From NCBI GenBank assembly GCA_013368315.1, contig JAACJM010000041.1, forward strand, positions 1-64,000: a stretch of 64,000 nt of DNA. The letters are read 5' to 3'. Under the pieces are notes generated by a model. That model was not told where the DNA came from and made no database searches. It saw only the letters and a program-made list of their open reading frames with translations. Source of the DNA: Tetrapyrgos nigripes (lineage: Eukaryota > Basidiomycota > Agaricomycetes > Agaricales > Campanellaceae). Each line of letters begins with the position of its first letter. Positions within the stretch are counted from its first letter, which is position 1. The translations under genes and the position numbers were made by a program. Shown here piece by piece: positions 1 to 11,189 of this stretch.

Positions 1-1870
1 TCTAGGAAGCAGCTAAAGTGAGAAAAATGCCCTAGTCACAGCACCCCATGACGCGGGGACTTTATAAAAGCTATGGTTCAACCATAGGCACTTTTATAAA
101 ACTTACTGCCAAAATAACCAGAGCTATCCATAGTACGCGATGCTCAGGCCTTAAGGTCTCAAGGAGAATCAGGCCATGTACCAGCGAGGTCCATGACCCT
201 GGACCTTGGTCCAGGGTCATGCGTTGCATTCTGAATTGCCATCCAGTGCGTTGCACATTCTATTTTTATGGTACATTATTCTTGTAACTACATCGTAGAC
301 TGTACAAATGCGAGTGTCTTATGTTCTAATTTGATAGCGCTTTCACCGGCGAGGAACTTGGCAGGCAGCTTCTCGCACCTATTCCTATATGTACAATTGT
401 CCATCATCCTCAGTCTCACACGCACATCACGTTGGCACTCACCGTACGCTTTACACCCCTCTGCACACTCTGCCAACGAAATAAGACCTTCAAGATCACT
501 ACTATACCATATTTTCACCTCATAATCCAAACTTGGATGTGGGCCGCCGCGTATTTTCTTGTCAGAGAACAAGAGTGGAGGTCATGTTGAGGTCATGTGC
601 CAGGGCTGATTGCAGAGCTGGGTGGGGAACACTCTTGATCCTTGAGTAAGGATTCCGAGTCTGGCAGAAAGAACGAGAGAAGGGAAAGGTGGAGAGCAGA
701 GAGTAGGGGAAGGAGCAGTGTTGATGGGAAACTGATGGGGAACCCCATGCGTCAGCATCACGTGAATGTTGGCGTGTCGACGCGTCACTATGCGTCTGCT
801 ATACGGTCTGTCTTTGTTTTCTACTACATGATTTGTCACGGCGAGGGGAGATTTACTCGGGCAGATAATTGTAAGATCCTACTTCACCAATAATCTGAAC
901 CACAGCGGGCATCATGATGCAAAATTTTGTATGATCAAAATTCGGACTCTCGGAGTGTATGACTGAAATTTGGGTATCCTCTTCACCAGTTGAGCCATAC
1001 TTCTCCAGAGATTCATTTCATGAAAAAGACTGTCCCTGTTGTCTGTGAATGTAACTACAGCAATAGTAGATATATTGCATGTATGATCAAAAATCAGTTG
1101 TATGACTGGAATTCAATCTCTGACCCAAATTCCCCACCTTTGCATGCCCTGAGCATGGTAATAATCCTCTATGGTGTATAAGTATTGCATGAAACCTCAA
1201 CATGTAACATTTCTGCATTTGTAGCATTAAGATCTATGTGCATTTGTTTGTTATCATTCACTCTAGTACTGGCATCTTTTGGCAGAGCAAGTTGGCAAGG
1301 CGGGCCTTTTAACATGGCTTAGATCTGCAATGTTCAGATATGATAGAAAAATTCTACGCACTGCTGTTGGCTACACTATGTTCTGGAACTTGAACTGAAG
1401 AGTTTGTGTGTTCTATGTCTGGTATTCAGAAATAGACATTAGTGCAAACTGCATGATTATTGTAACATCAACAAAATACACACTGTTGAAGTCAGCAGTA
1501 ACAGATTTGCATGTTTTATGAGGTGGTTCCTCATCTCTTTGAAGTCTCTCTGTCTCCAAATCTGGGTACAGAAATACGGCCAGCTGTTTGGGCCAGCCTC
1601 GCTATTTGAAATTACATTACATACTGGAACTGTGCATATTGTAAAGTGATACTCACAAACAAGCCCATTTTTACAAAAGCGGGCCACCAAAATGTAGAAA
1701 GTGTTGTAAATCAGAAAGTGTCAGAGTCACAAGTCTGAGACTTAGGTACATGCACGAATGGCCATCATTCTTGTTATTCATAGTAGGTAGAAGAAATGTG
1801 TGTACTATACAAGAAACTAACAAGAGCAATGATTTTGACAAGGTATGAGTCAGTAGTGATAAGAATCAGG
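1..1870. other. No gene recognised
   Basis: Only short open frames without domain signatures, and no convincing exon chain, are visible. The stretch is AT-rich and not obviously related to the repeated modules further right. It could be ordinary intergenic DNA or decayed repeat. Confidence 0.4.
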
Positions 1871-1871
1871 A

Positions 1872-1915
1872 TGTCTGCAGGGTGTCTGCAGGGTGTCTGC
1901 AGGGGGTGTCTGCAG
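1872..1915. repeat. Short tandem repeat, TGTCTGCAG core, 4 copies
   Basis: Four head-to-tail copies of a unit with the core TGTCTGCAG (contains a PstI-like palindrome). About 20 bases downstream lies a block carrying GAAGATCAAGAGTCTTC (1932-1990), repeated with small changes at 2107-2170, so this area has undergone local duplication. Confidence 0.7.
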
Positions 1916-2639
1916 ATTTCTGATACCCGGTAGAAGATCAAGAGTCTTCGTCGTGCGGATTTTTTCGGAGGACCCTCTTTTTCCACCTTCCACCTCACTT
2001 TTACTTCACTCAATGCATGACTACATCAACCCGGATCTTTCCTGCATCGAGTGATCGCAGCGTGGTTACCACTGGTGGGATAAAATGGAAGCATGAAAGG
2101 GAGGCAGTAGAAGATCAAGAGTCTTCGTCCTGCGGATTTGTTCGGATCACCGTCTTTTTCCACCTTCCATTCGGTCCCCAAGCCATTGTCGTTCACTACT
2201 GCCTCAGAATATTGTCCAAGTACTGTACCCAGTTAGCTGTTTTCTTGATTGTATCTTCGCAGTTGCCAGGAGTAGATGAATCTACAACAGTTTAAACGTA
2301 CTGCGAGCTCGTCCTCCCTGGGAGCAGTTGATCCCGGCGCAATGATGTACCTATTACATACAGTAGCTACATCGGGTTTTCTCCCGGACCATCACTGCAT
2401 CCAGGCTCCTTCCTATTCAATCTTCAACGCGCGCACATCTGATTGCTTGTGGAAACTTGAATCGCCCTCTCCGACATCAGGCCAAGGCATCAACGGCAAG
2501 GAGATGCCATATTGGAGTCATTGGTATCATGCAGATCATTTCTCCGCTCTGTTCCAACCCTCAAATCACTTCATATCGAAGGGAAGGGGCTTCATCTTCT
2601 GGACGATCCATCAAGTATCTGAATCCCGAAGTCAATCAT

Positions 2640-3496
2640 GATGGAATTAACGCCGATCGTTCAGTCGATATCTTTGGCAAGCTTCCGACAGTCTCGCACC
2701 GCATCACTTCGTTGACAGACGGGTTGTTCACCGTTCTAAATCTGCTGCAAATATTCTTCTTAGTCTCTCTTTCAAGTTCCGATCCGAATAGATGTATACG
2801 TAGACAACATACACCAACAGTGGGAAAACTCCGAAATCAAGATCTCTAATAGCTTCTTGCCTGGCGCAAGCCTGGGGTTACCACAAGGAGTCACTATTGA
2901 CCGTGCATATTAGTAGTACTTACCCGTGATGAGATGCACAAACTCGCAGATAACCGCTCAACTGTGGCTCAAGGATCAAGATCATGGTTCTGATACTTAT
3001 GATGTGCTATTTCAAGGTCTTATTCAAGAACATCTGAACCAGTGTGCAGGCGATGGAAAGCAAGTCACTGCTCCACACCGTTGGCCGGGCCATTGAAAGT
3101 TTTTTAGAGAGGGATTTGGAATGAGATCTGCTTTGAGGGGGGAGCACTTAAATTTGTGTGTGTGATCTGTTCCTTTTTCGCAATGAAAGTTTGATATGGC
3201 TAACTGTGAGGGCAGATATCATGACCATTGGTGTATCATGTCAGAGTTTGGGGGTCTGCGATCCTGGTGTTCTTCCACATAATTGCGATCAAAAGTGTCT
3301 GCTGTACATTCAATAAAGGGTTATTTGGGTAAAGCCTCAAGTTGAATGATAAACTGAGGCCAGTTAGGATAACTATTTAAAGCTAAGAAATCAGTGCTAT
3401 CACTATCTGATTTCCACAGAAGATGGATACAAAGTTAGCACACTGGGGACAATATAAGTGCTTGAATCTGTGCTCTTCTCGTTCCACGTCTCTTCG
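2640..3496 (+). repeat. Module copy I, region upstream of the first M gene
   Basis: This stretch aligns by eye with 32220-33857 and 49690-51404, the regions upstream of the other two M genes. It lacks the block of about 700 bp inserted in the other copies (32798-33480, 50264-50996). It also holds the uninterrupted 9-bp CATACACCA site (2808-2816), where the other two copies carry a 79-bp MITE. No separate gene was found in it. Confidence 0.7.
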
Positions 3497-4863
3497 ATGC
3501 TACAGGCCCAACAACCAGCTTCCTTGCCCCTCTCCAACAATGATCTTGCTGTCATCAAAGGCTGGATATTTGAAATGGCTATTGCGTGGCTGATTCATGG
3601 TGTCAATGTTACACTTGCCCTCACAATATTGTATGCCATTCTGTAAGCCTGACTTTTCATGTTGTTTTCTCTCCGACTCTGACCCCATGGATATATTTAT
3701 GTAACACATTACACATCAATTCGTTTCTCTCCGCTCTCAGATCACAGCAAAAATATCCCTCACGACCACAGCTTCTCCTCCTTGCTGTTGTGGTCCTCAT
3801 GCTAATTCTTGAAACTACACAGGCTACTCTGAATGTGCTATTTTCCCTGGTCCAGATTCCACTGAGTGGTTACAATGTTGTCAATGTTGCAAATGTTATA
3901 CAACAGTTAACAGACATGGAGATAGCCCTAAACATGGTGGTAAGATTGAATGTAAGTAATCAATGATTACCTTGAGATTAATCTAACCCAACGTTGATAC
4001 TTGCACATATCGTGACAGTATGTTATTGGTGATGGAATTGTAGTCTGGAGAGCATGGATTATGTTTCCCCGAAATCTGGTTGTCAAGAGTGTTCTGTTTA
4101 TTTGTTTTATGGGATCATTAGGTGAGTAGACAAATCTACATAATTAGAGGCTTCATTCTTATCTACTGAGCATTAGGTGGTGCATTTGCAGATGGAGGAT
4201 TGGGTGCTGTCCGACATCTTCATAACATTAATGATAATGGACAGAAAAAGGATGCCTTGATTATGACTCTCCCACTCCTCATCACAAATATGGTTGCCAC
4301 AGGTCTCATTGGATGGAAAGCTTGGTGCGCATTTGAATGTTTCGTCTGACTACTTCCTCATGATTATTCAAAGGCTTCATGGTCAAGATATCAAAAAGAC
4401 TTTGAAGGACTGTGGTAATCAGGTTTCGAAGGCTCAAAAGATTCTGATGCTATTGGTTGAGTCTGGAATGATCTATTGTGGAATTTGGGTCAGTAGCCAG
4501 AGCTCTGCTTCATTTATTCTAAAATGAACGTTAACTGTCAATATTATAGATCACATACATCATCATCAACTTTTCAACTGAGGGATTATCTGTAGCATTT
4601 CAGACTATTACTGCTGCTCTGCCAGGTTTAGCTGTAGGTGTATTTACATACTCCTTGGACCCTCTGTACTTGACTGACAATATTTCAAGACACTTTATCC
4701 AATTTTCATTGTTCTCATTGTAGCTGTGGAGAGGTCTAGGGAGGAACTCAGGTCTCAAAATGACATGTCTCTTTCTCAGTCTATCAGATTTGCCTCGGTG
4801 GAGACGGCAGCATCTCAAACAGAGAGTCAGGTTGAGAGACAGACTGAGGTCATGAGTGAATAG
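3497..4863 (+). CDS. 7-TM membrane protein, basidiomycete family, copy A
   Basis: Seven exons joined by GT-AG introns: 3497-3642, 3741-3951, 4019-4121, 4177-4324, 4374-4488, 4550-4633, 4690-4863. The spliced frame is open (326 codons plus stop). The product has about seven hydrophobic segments, a central IGDGIVVWRAWIMFP motif after TM2-3, a TLPLLITNM segment in TM5, and ends with TLYPIFIVLIVAVERSREE plus a short polar tail. This is the layout of a family heavily expanded in Agaricomycetes whose function I cannot name. An ATG at 3423 matches the upstream ATG of copy B, but a 4-nt deletion breaks that frame here. The ATG at 3497 is in frame in all three copies, so it is preferred. Likely location is the plasma membrane or an endomembrane. 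The ligand, if any, is unknown. Confidence 0.75.
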
Positions 4864-5969
4864 GCCACTAATAACAGACATAAATCCTCTAATTTTTTAA
4901 TATTATTCTTTTTATCTATACACGTGTACTTGTATCTCCCCAAAGTTCCAGTTTCTTCCTATACCTAGTCCTCGTTAAGTGTTGTAGTTGCCTTGTCCTG
5001 AAGTGTTATTTTGAATCTAAGTATGCTATATGATGAAGTACGACGATTCGTAGGAAAAGAAATGAAGAATGATTGCAAAGTTGCGTTTCCTGTGCATCAC
5101 TAACAAACAAAGGCCTCCTGTAATTGCCGAACCTTTGGTTTGGCTACTTACAGAAAGTTGTCGATAGACTATTCACATGGTCCCATATATATCCAGTCCC
5201 CGAACATCTCGGAAATTCCAGCAGCGACACGTCACCAACAAACGTCGCTTCTTCCCAACGATTATACAGCTCCGCTATCCTCCTACGTTTCTCCCTTCTG
5301 CCTTCAAAAAATGTTCAGCTGCTGGGATTCTCGCTCTTGTGACTATTCCTCCTCCTCTGGTTCTCGGGTCGTATTTGTCGCTCGGTTCTCGGCTTCGGCT
5401 AATTGTTGGTACTCTCAGTCTGTCTTGGGGCCAATGTCATCAGTTAATCCATACTTCTAACATGGTGCATGTCCCCCCGCTTGTCTGTATATTGCATATC
5501 CACCCATTTCAGTCTGTTTCTTTTTCCACTGTATCTCTCTTCCTTTTCGTGTAAATTTCTTTATAACTACTGTGCTGGTACAAATGCCAGTGATTTAATT
5601 TGAAAAAAAAGGTTCGGCCCTTGCCGCTAGCGGCCATACCCCACCGTCATGTGCTTATGGTGTGATGTGGCATGGTGTATGCCTAGTAGTGTTTGACTAT
5701 ACGTACCCGTATTCACTGCACCGTCCTTCCTGCACGCGTCAAGTTACCCTGTACTATCACTCCCTCCATTGTTTCCAGCTCTTCTGTCATCGACTTCATT
5801 ACAAGAAAGATGTTTAAGTGGTGTTAGACGCCTCGGACTCGGTATATTTGCTACTTTGTACTCACTAATGCACAGTTATGATACTATTAAGTAGTAATAC
5901 AACATACTCTATCGAAATCGCACAGATTTTCGCAGATCGTAGCCGAAATGAAGATCAGTATGTACTTAT
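4864..5969. repeat. Module copy I, intergenic region between M and S
   Basis: Contains the M 3' flank repeated after the other M copies (35221-35714, 52754-53355) and partly at 60276-60360. The insert at about 5110-5640 is not seen in the other copies. Open frames within it (for example 5177-5554) overlap in several frames and show no recognisable domain. Confidence 0.6.
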
Positions 5970-6587
5970 TCTCTGCTGCTCCATTGTGGAACAGCGGGTA
6001 CTTGGTAGCTGCAGTAGGGGCAAGCGACGGCAAAGTTGACGAAAGAATAAACTTGCCACTACGCATCCCAGGATCTGACGGGCGTGAATCATTGTAGTAA
6101 AATTGTGGAAAGAAAAGCGAAATTAAAGTACTCAGTACTCTCTCAAGTCAGCAAAATCCCTTTATTTTACACCCCCCAGCCATTCTAGACCGTTTTTGTC
6201 AGCCTAGACCCGAACGAAAGTGGTGTTTCGAGTGCATCATGATGTGTGATGGGTGGCGTGGCGGGCCCACGCAAGGCACGGATGTAGACAGACGTACTTG
6301 CTGGTTGCCGTTAACCCGTGGGCGGTCGTTACGGCTCGTCGTCCACAATTTGCAACGTCACGTCTTTCTCAGAGCAGGTCTCTTCCCACCCCCTCCCTCG
6401 ACACCACTTTTTTACGTCCCGGTACGAAAGATTTGTACACTGTCCCACCGAACTTTGAAATAACAAGTTTTACCTATCATTATGTAAGAAAGGGGTAAGA
6501 CCATCTACCACTTTTCAGTTATTCTTGTTCCCTACTCCCCACCGGATGACAGAGGACGAGTTCCCCACACCGACAACCAGAATATAA
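5970..6587 (+). pseudogene. S gene copy 1, 5' region (interrupted)
   Basis: Matches the 5' region of the best preserved S copy (61655-62292), including the AAAGTACTCAGTACT block (6124-6138) and the 5'-UTR intron donor GTAAGAAAG (6485-6493). Homology stops at about 6587, just before the expected start codon. It resumes at about 10877 with coding sequence that has lost the ATG through a deletion of about 30 nt. The 4.3 kb between holds a foldback repeat, a solo LTR, a mariner element and palindrome-rich DNA. Confidence 0.7.
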
Positions 6588-6965
6588 AGTCAAATTGTCC
6601 ATATCTTCAACATACAAGACTCTATTTCCAAGTTATTCTCAAAGAATTCCTAAAAAAGTGAAAAAGTGAGATGACCATAGACAGGGAATGGTATGGCATC
6701 CAATATGACTATGGATATGTTTAGTAAGGTAGTCTGAGCCCCTGAATCCAAATATCTACTTGGATAGGCTTAATATTCTGTGGATACCTTGCTGTTGAAC
6801 AGTTACCCCTCAGCATATGTACCTGTGGCACCTGCAAATATGTATGTTATAAAATAGGTTGAGTGGGTTTAAAAGTGTTGATCAATACCCCAAACATTAA
6901 TATGAAGTAATATATTCCATATCCCCAAGTTCCAAGACTCTATTCTCAATTTATTCCCCAGACAG
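6588..6965 (-). repeat. Foldback repeat, left arm
   Basis: About 380 bp that reads as the reverse complement of 7281-7525 joined to 9611-9740. Recognisable blocks include ATAGAGTCTTG, GGTGCCACAG, CCAAGTAGATATTTGGATTC and CATATCCATAGTCATATTGG. Together the arms form a very large imperfect palindrome around a spacer at 6966-7280. It probably derives from a non-autonomous foldback or MITE-like element. No ORF is present. Confidence 0.75.
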
Positions 6966-7280
6966 CAAAGATAGCCCTATTTTCCACCTTTATTGGCACA
7001 TATACCTATCCTTTGGCTATGGGACTGGCATTCTGACTGCCTTTCCACTGTTATAGGCCATTACTGAGAGTTTAGGGATGCTCATTGAAAGACATGCTCA
7101 GATATAACCTTATGTGCTATAAGTATCATTATGTGTAACTCAATTTGACTTTAAGCGAGTGCATGTGCCTAGAACATCTGCTAGATAGTTTGGATGACTC
7201 ATTATCTTTCAAATGATACTAAAAGATCAAATACATAGTTTGAGTGCCTGTGATATCCTCTGGAATGAGATATGCCCATG

Positions 7281-7525
7281 TTTGAGTAATAAATTGGGAA
7301 TAGAGTCTTGAATCTTGGGGATATGGAACATATGACTTCATATTCATGTTTGGGGCATTGATCAACAGTTATCCACCTACCTCCACAATTTTATAAGTTA
7401 CATATTTGCAGGTGCCACAGATACCCATGTTTGGGGGTAAGTCTTCAACAGCAGAGTAACCACAGCTTATAGAGCCTATCCAAGTGGATATTTGGATTCA
7501 GGGGCTCAGACTACCCTACTAAACA
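7281..7525 (+). repeat. Foldback repeat, right arm, proximal part
   Basis: Inverted partner of 6715-6965. The arm is interrupted at its TATC by the mariner element (7528-9154) and a solo LTR (9159-9605), then continues at 9611. Confidence 0.75.
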
Positions 7526-7527
7526 TA

Positions 7528-9154
7528 CAGTGGGTCAAAAAATTGTCCACATGTTTCGCATTTTTGGAAAGATTGCCAATTTAAGCAATACTGAGTAGAG
7601 ATATTAAAATGTGGTCAGTGATGGGCAGAAAGCCCTTGATAAACGCTACAATATTCTGTCTGTTTTGTCTTATTTGGCTTAAAACTCATGGAGATATGAC
7701 TGATTTAAAATGGTATGTCATTTGGACAATTTTTTGACATGCAAGTGAAAATACAGAAAGTGCTAGCTCAGTACTTGGTATGCCCTCCTTTGGCCTTCAA
7801 CACAGCCTCAATCCTTCTAGGCATGCTCCTGATCAATTTCTGACAATCTTCTTCTGTGATTTCATCCCACTTTTCAGCTGCTCTGTCCCATATTTCCCAA
7901 ACTCCAGAGGGTGCTGTGTCATATCCATTGAGCTTGTGTTTGAGGGTTGTCCAGAGGTGTTCAATGGGGTTCAGGTCAGGAGATTGAGCAGGCCAGCTCA
8001 TGCAATGGATGTTGTTGTCTTCAAACCACTTGGTGGCCAGTTTTGACTTGTGTTTAGGATCATTGTCTTGCTGAAAAATGGCCACCTCTGGATCAACACC
8101 CAAAATATCCATGCTCTCCAGAAGGTTGTTCTCCAAAATGTCCACATACTGCTCTGCATTCATCCTGCCCTCCACCTCTGCCATGTTTCCAACTCCTTCC
8201 CACCCCATACATCCCCACACCATGATATTTCCTCCTCCAAATTTGACTGTTTCCACCACATTTCTCTCTCCCAAGGATTCACCCTTCCTCCCCCACACAT
8301 ACTGCTGTCCATCTGACCCATATCGATTGATTTTAGTCTCATCTGACCAAATAACCCTTTTCCAGTCATCCACAGTCCAGTTTCTGTACTTCTGTGCAAA
8401 GTTTAAACGAGCCTTCCTGTGAGCTGCAGTGAGTTTGGGCTTCTTCTTCGTTTTAGATGTGTCCACATCATGCCTGAGAAGGGAATTTCGAATGGTTTGG
8501 GTGGAGACAGGTTGGTCAAGGAGGGGATTGATGTTTCTGGCCACTTCTGTAGCATTTTCAGCTTTGCCAGTGTTGATTTGTTGGATAGCAGCACGTTCAT
8601 CAGTGGTAGACAGCTTTCTAGGACGCCCTGCTTGATGGTTCTCCTTGTCAGGATACATCTCTTTGGCCAGAGAAGCAATCTTTGACTTGGATACCCCAGT
8701 TTTAGCAGAGATTTCCCTGGATGAAGCAGAAGTTTGGAGGAGAGAGAGGATATTGTCTTTCTGGGTGGATGTGATGGGTCTCATGATTTGATGAGGGCTA
8801 TAGAACAACTGGATGCCCTTATATATGGTCCAGCTGGCAGCTATGATATCATTATGATGTAGCCATTGCATCATTGTACAACTCCACTTATGATGTCATC
8901 TATGAGACATCACATAGTTACAATACTGATTTTGAAGTGGCAACTCAAAAAATTGTCCAAATGACATACCATTTTAAATCAATCATATCTCCATGAGTTC
9001 TGAGCCAAATAGGACAAATAAACCAGATTATTGTAGCTCTTATCAAGGGCGTTCTGCCCATCACTGACCACATTTCAATATCTCTACTCAGTATTGCTTA
9101 AATTGGCAATCTTTCCAAAAATGCGAAACATGTGGACAATTTTTTGACCCACTG
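7528..9154 (-). mobile_element. Tc1/mariner element, complete, 1,627 bp
   Basis: Bounded by TA on both sides (7526-7527 and 9155-9156). Terminal inverted repeats are about 210 bp (7528-7737 and 8945-9154) and begin CAGTGGGTCAAAAAATTG. Each repeat is itself bounded by inverted copies of TCAAAAAATTGTCC at its outer and inner edges. It encloses one uninterrupted transposase frame on the minus strand, so this is the best candidate in the window for a recently active element. Confidence 0.95.
7768..8784 (-). CDS. Tc1-family DD34E transposase
   Basis: A 338-aa product from the ATG at 8782-8784. The frame is open upstream to 8874, but the start beginning MRPITSTQKDN gives the usual Tc1 length. The N-terminal half holds a paired helix-turn-helix (REISAKTGVSKSKIASLAK) and a GRPRKLS basic motif. 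Catalytic residues are visible: D in VIWSDETKIN, D in FQQDNDPKHK, and E in SPDLNPIEHLW. Counting gives 34 residues between the second D and the E, hence DD34E. The GGG in VKFGGGNIMVWG is the conserved glycine box. It would cut and paste the element at TA sites. No frameshift or stop is seen. Confidence 0.95.
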   Translation of the reverse strand: MRPITSTQKDNILSLLQTSASSREISAKTGVSKSKIASLAKEMYPDKENHQAGRPRKLSTTDERAAIQQINTGKAENATEVARNINPLLDQPVSTQTIRNSLLRHDVDTSKTKKKPKLTAAHRKARLNFAQKYRNWTVDDWKRVIWSDETKINRYGSDGQQYVWGRKGESLGERNVVETVKFGGGNIMVWGCMGWEGVGNMAEVEGRMNAEQYVDILENNLLESMDILGVDPEVAIFQQDNDPKHKSKLATKWFEDNNIHCMSWPAQSPDLNPIEHLWTTLKHKLNGYDTAPSGVWEIWDRAAEKWDEITEEDCQKLIRSMPRRIEAVLKAKGGHTKY

Positions 9155-9158
9155 TATC

Positions 9159-9605
9159 TGTCATGATGTCTATATTTGGTACTATTTATTTCTTCTTATC
9201 TCTGTATCCTCGGATCTTTACACCATATGACTCTTGTTCCACATGCTACACACTGGACGTTTCATTTCTCCAATACAGCTTCAATACAGCTTCCCTTACA
9301 GCTTTCTTTACAGCTTTCCTTACAGCCTCCCTTACAGCTTTACTTTTACATATATAAACCCTGTCCTGACACCTGGTTCCCCATCTTGACCTCTTCGTCG
9401 TTGGGACCAGGTGTGTATTCCCCTTTTCATCACTTCTTTCACCTTTACTGATGGACACTGTAGTTCCAGTACTTACTGCTGTCTGTTAGGTATTTAATAC
9501 ATTCTTCGTCGTTGGGACCAGTTCCAGTACTTACTGCTGTCTGTTAGTTGAGTCGAGCCTGTAGCTCCTCGTTATTGCTATCTAAGTGCTTGCCTCTTAG
9601 TGACA
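9159..9605 (-). mobile_element. Solo LTR of the Ty3-like element family
   Basis: A 447-bp sequence starting TGTCA and ending TGACA, related in reverse orientation to the LTR at 43984-44557. It contains a TATATAA box (9351-9357) and two units (one partial) of the 58-bp repeat seen in the other LTR. The right flank is ATATC. The left ATATC was later split by the mariner insertion (ATA, then mariner, then TATC). It probably arose by LTR-LTR recombination of a full element. Confidence 0.9.
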
Positions 9606-9610
9606 ATATC

Positions 9611-10010
9611 CATAGTCATATTGGATGCCATACCGTTCCCTGTCCATGGTCATCTCACTTTTTCGCTTTTTTAGGAATTCTTTGAGAATAAATTGGAAAT
9701 AGAGTCTTGTATGTTGAAGATATGGACAATTTGACTTTATATTCTGGTTGGGAGCATTAATTAACATTTGTCCACCTACTCAAACAAATTTATAGAGGTC
9801 ATATTTGTAGGTGCCACAGGCACCTATGTTTAGGGGTAAGTATTCAATATCACCAGAACCACAAAATATAGAGCTTATCCAAGTAGATATTCGGATTAAG
9901 AGACCAAAAATACCCTAGTACACATATCGATAATTATATTGAATGCTATAACATGCAGTGTTCATGGCCATCCCAAGTTTTTGACTTTTTTGAGTGTAAA
10001 TTGAGGATAT
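9611..10010 (+). repeat. Foldback repeat, distal right arm plus an extra tandem unit
   Basis: 9611-9740 completes the right arm broken by the LTR and mariner. From 9684 to about 10010 a further diverged copy of the same arm sequence follows, with GGTGCCACAGGCACC and TCCAAGTAGATATTCGG. The family therefore forms direct as well as inverted copies here. Confidence 0.7.
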
Positions 10011-10529
10011 CTCATCAGGCTTTGATTATATAATAAAATAAATGTTATTCCCACATTTATGGAGTCTAAAAGTAGTGTTCTACCAATTTACATGATGATC
10101 ACAGCTGATTGTATGCAATGGCCAGTACCCATCCTGCTCTTCTGCTATATTTTGGACAGTATTTTGGCCATATCTCTATAACCACTGCATATATTGCAAA
10201 TCCAATTGCATATCTGGATTCAGTGACCCAAAATACACCCTCTTATATACCCACACTACTTTTCATTGCTGGCTGTGAGAATTTATTTTGCATTTTCTGA
10301 GCCAGCCACAGCTCCTATCCCTATTCCATTTGCAGGATCTGGGCCCTACAGCTCGCCTGCACCCTCCCATCAAATTCAGAGTTGTGGGAAAAATCTGCCC
10401 CTAAGGCCCCACTCCTGCCAGAGGCAATGAGTACAAAAGTCCACTTTTTTCCATAAAAGGAAGCAAAGATCCACAGAAAGATCTGCGCTTTTTTGGCAAG
10501 AGGCTGGCTCTTAGTCAGCAGCTTGATAC
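10011..10529. other. No gene recognised
   Basis: Simple spacer without ORF support or repeat homology that I could see inside the window. Confidence 0.4.
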
Positions 10530-10780
10530 TTGGGGGTAGCTACCACAACATGCTAGGGAGCTACCCTTATACTCCCAGGTAGCTACCAGGATGACCAGAA
10601 ACAAGTCTGGTAGCTACCACATACTACCAGGTAGCTGCCTATCTGGTATGCATGAGCATGGTAGCTACCAGTGGCTAGAAAGGTAGCTACCATGGTACTA
10701 CCATGGCCTAAGGGTAGCTACCAGTGAACTCAAAAAATCTACTACCAGGACACTACCAAGTAGCTACCATATAAATGGCA
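10530..10780. repeat. Cluster of GGTAGCTACC palindromes
   Basis: Six exact copies of the 10-bp perfect palindrome GGTAGCTACC plus several one-mismatch versions (GGGAGCTACC, GGTAGCTGCC, AGTAGCTACC), irregularly spaced over about 250 bp. No coding frame explains it. Confidence 0.85.
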
Positions 10781-10876
10781 GGAATGGTAGGCTATGAGAC
10801 CTACAAGGTGAGAGGATGACATGGTGGTAACCCACCTAATAGGTCCCCCAGGGGGGGTTGCCTGAGGTGATGAATC

Positions 10877-11018
10877 CTGATGCCAACGCTGATTCCATTT
10901 ATAGAATTTGTCCACTACCAACCAAGAAACCCACAAGCAACTGACTCCTCCTCCTCAATGACGGACTCAATGACCTCCTCTACAGCGTCTTCCACAACGT
11001 CCTCAACTACCTCTTTGT
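10877..11018 (+). pseudogene. S gene copy 1, start of the Ser/Thr-rich exon
   Basis: Homologous to 62270-62450 of the intact copy (PFIEFVHYQPRNPQ, then Thr/Ser codons). About 30 nt including the start codon are missing. The Ser/Thr tract is cut at 11019 by LINE-derived sequence and resumes at about 17413. Confidence 0.75.
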
Positions 11019-11189
11019 CATCATCATCATCATCATCATCCTCTCGTAGCAGGAGACTCAGAGATATGGAGCAAATGTGTAGAGACTCAGAGATATGAAT
11101 AGAGAGATCATAGAGTGAAGTGTGTATGAGAGAGAAAAGAAGAAAGGAAAAAGGGAAGAACACCACCCGCCACCAGCCTCATCATTGAT
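11019..11189 (-). mobile_element. LINE 3' end fragment with a (GAT)n tail
   Basis: A TCATCA run at 11019-11040 is followed by CTCTCGTAGC. That is the reverse complement of the same tail-plus-3'-end seen at 11189-11220. It looks like a short 5'-truncated LINE copy, or a duplicated 3' end, next to the longer element. Confidence 0.5.
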
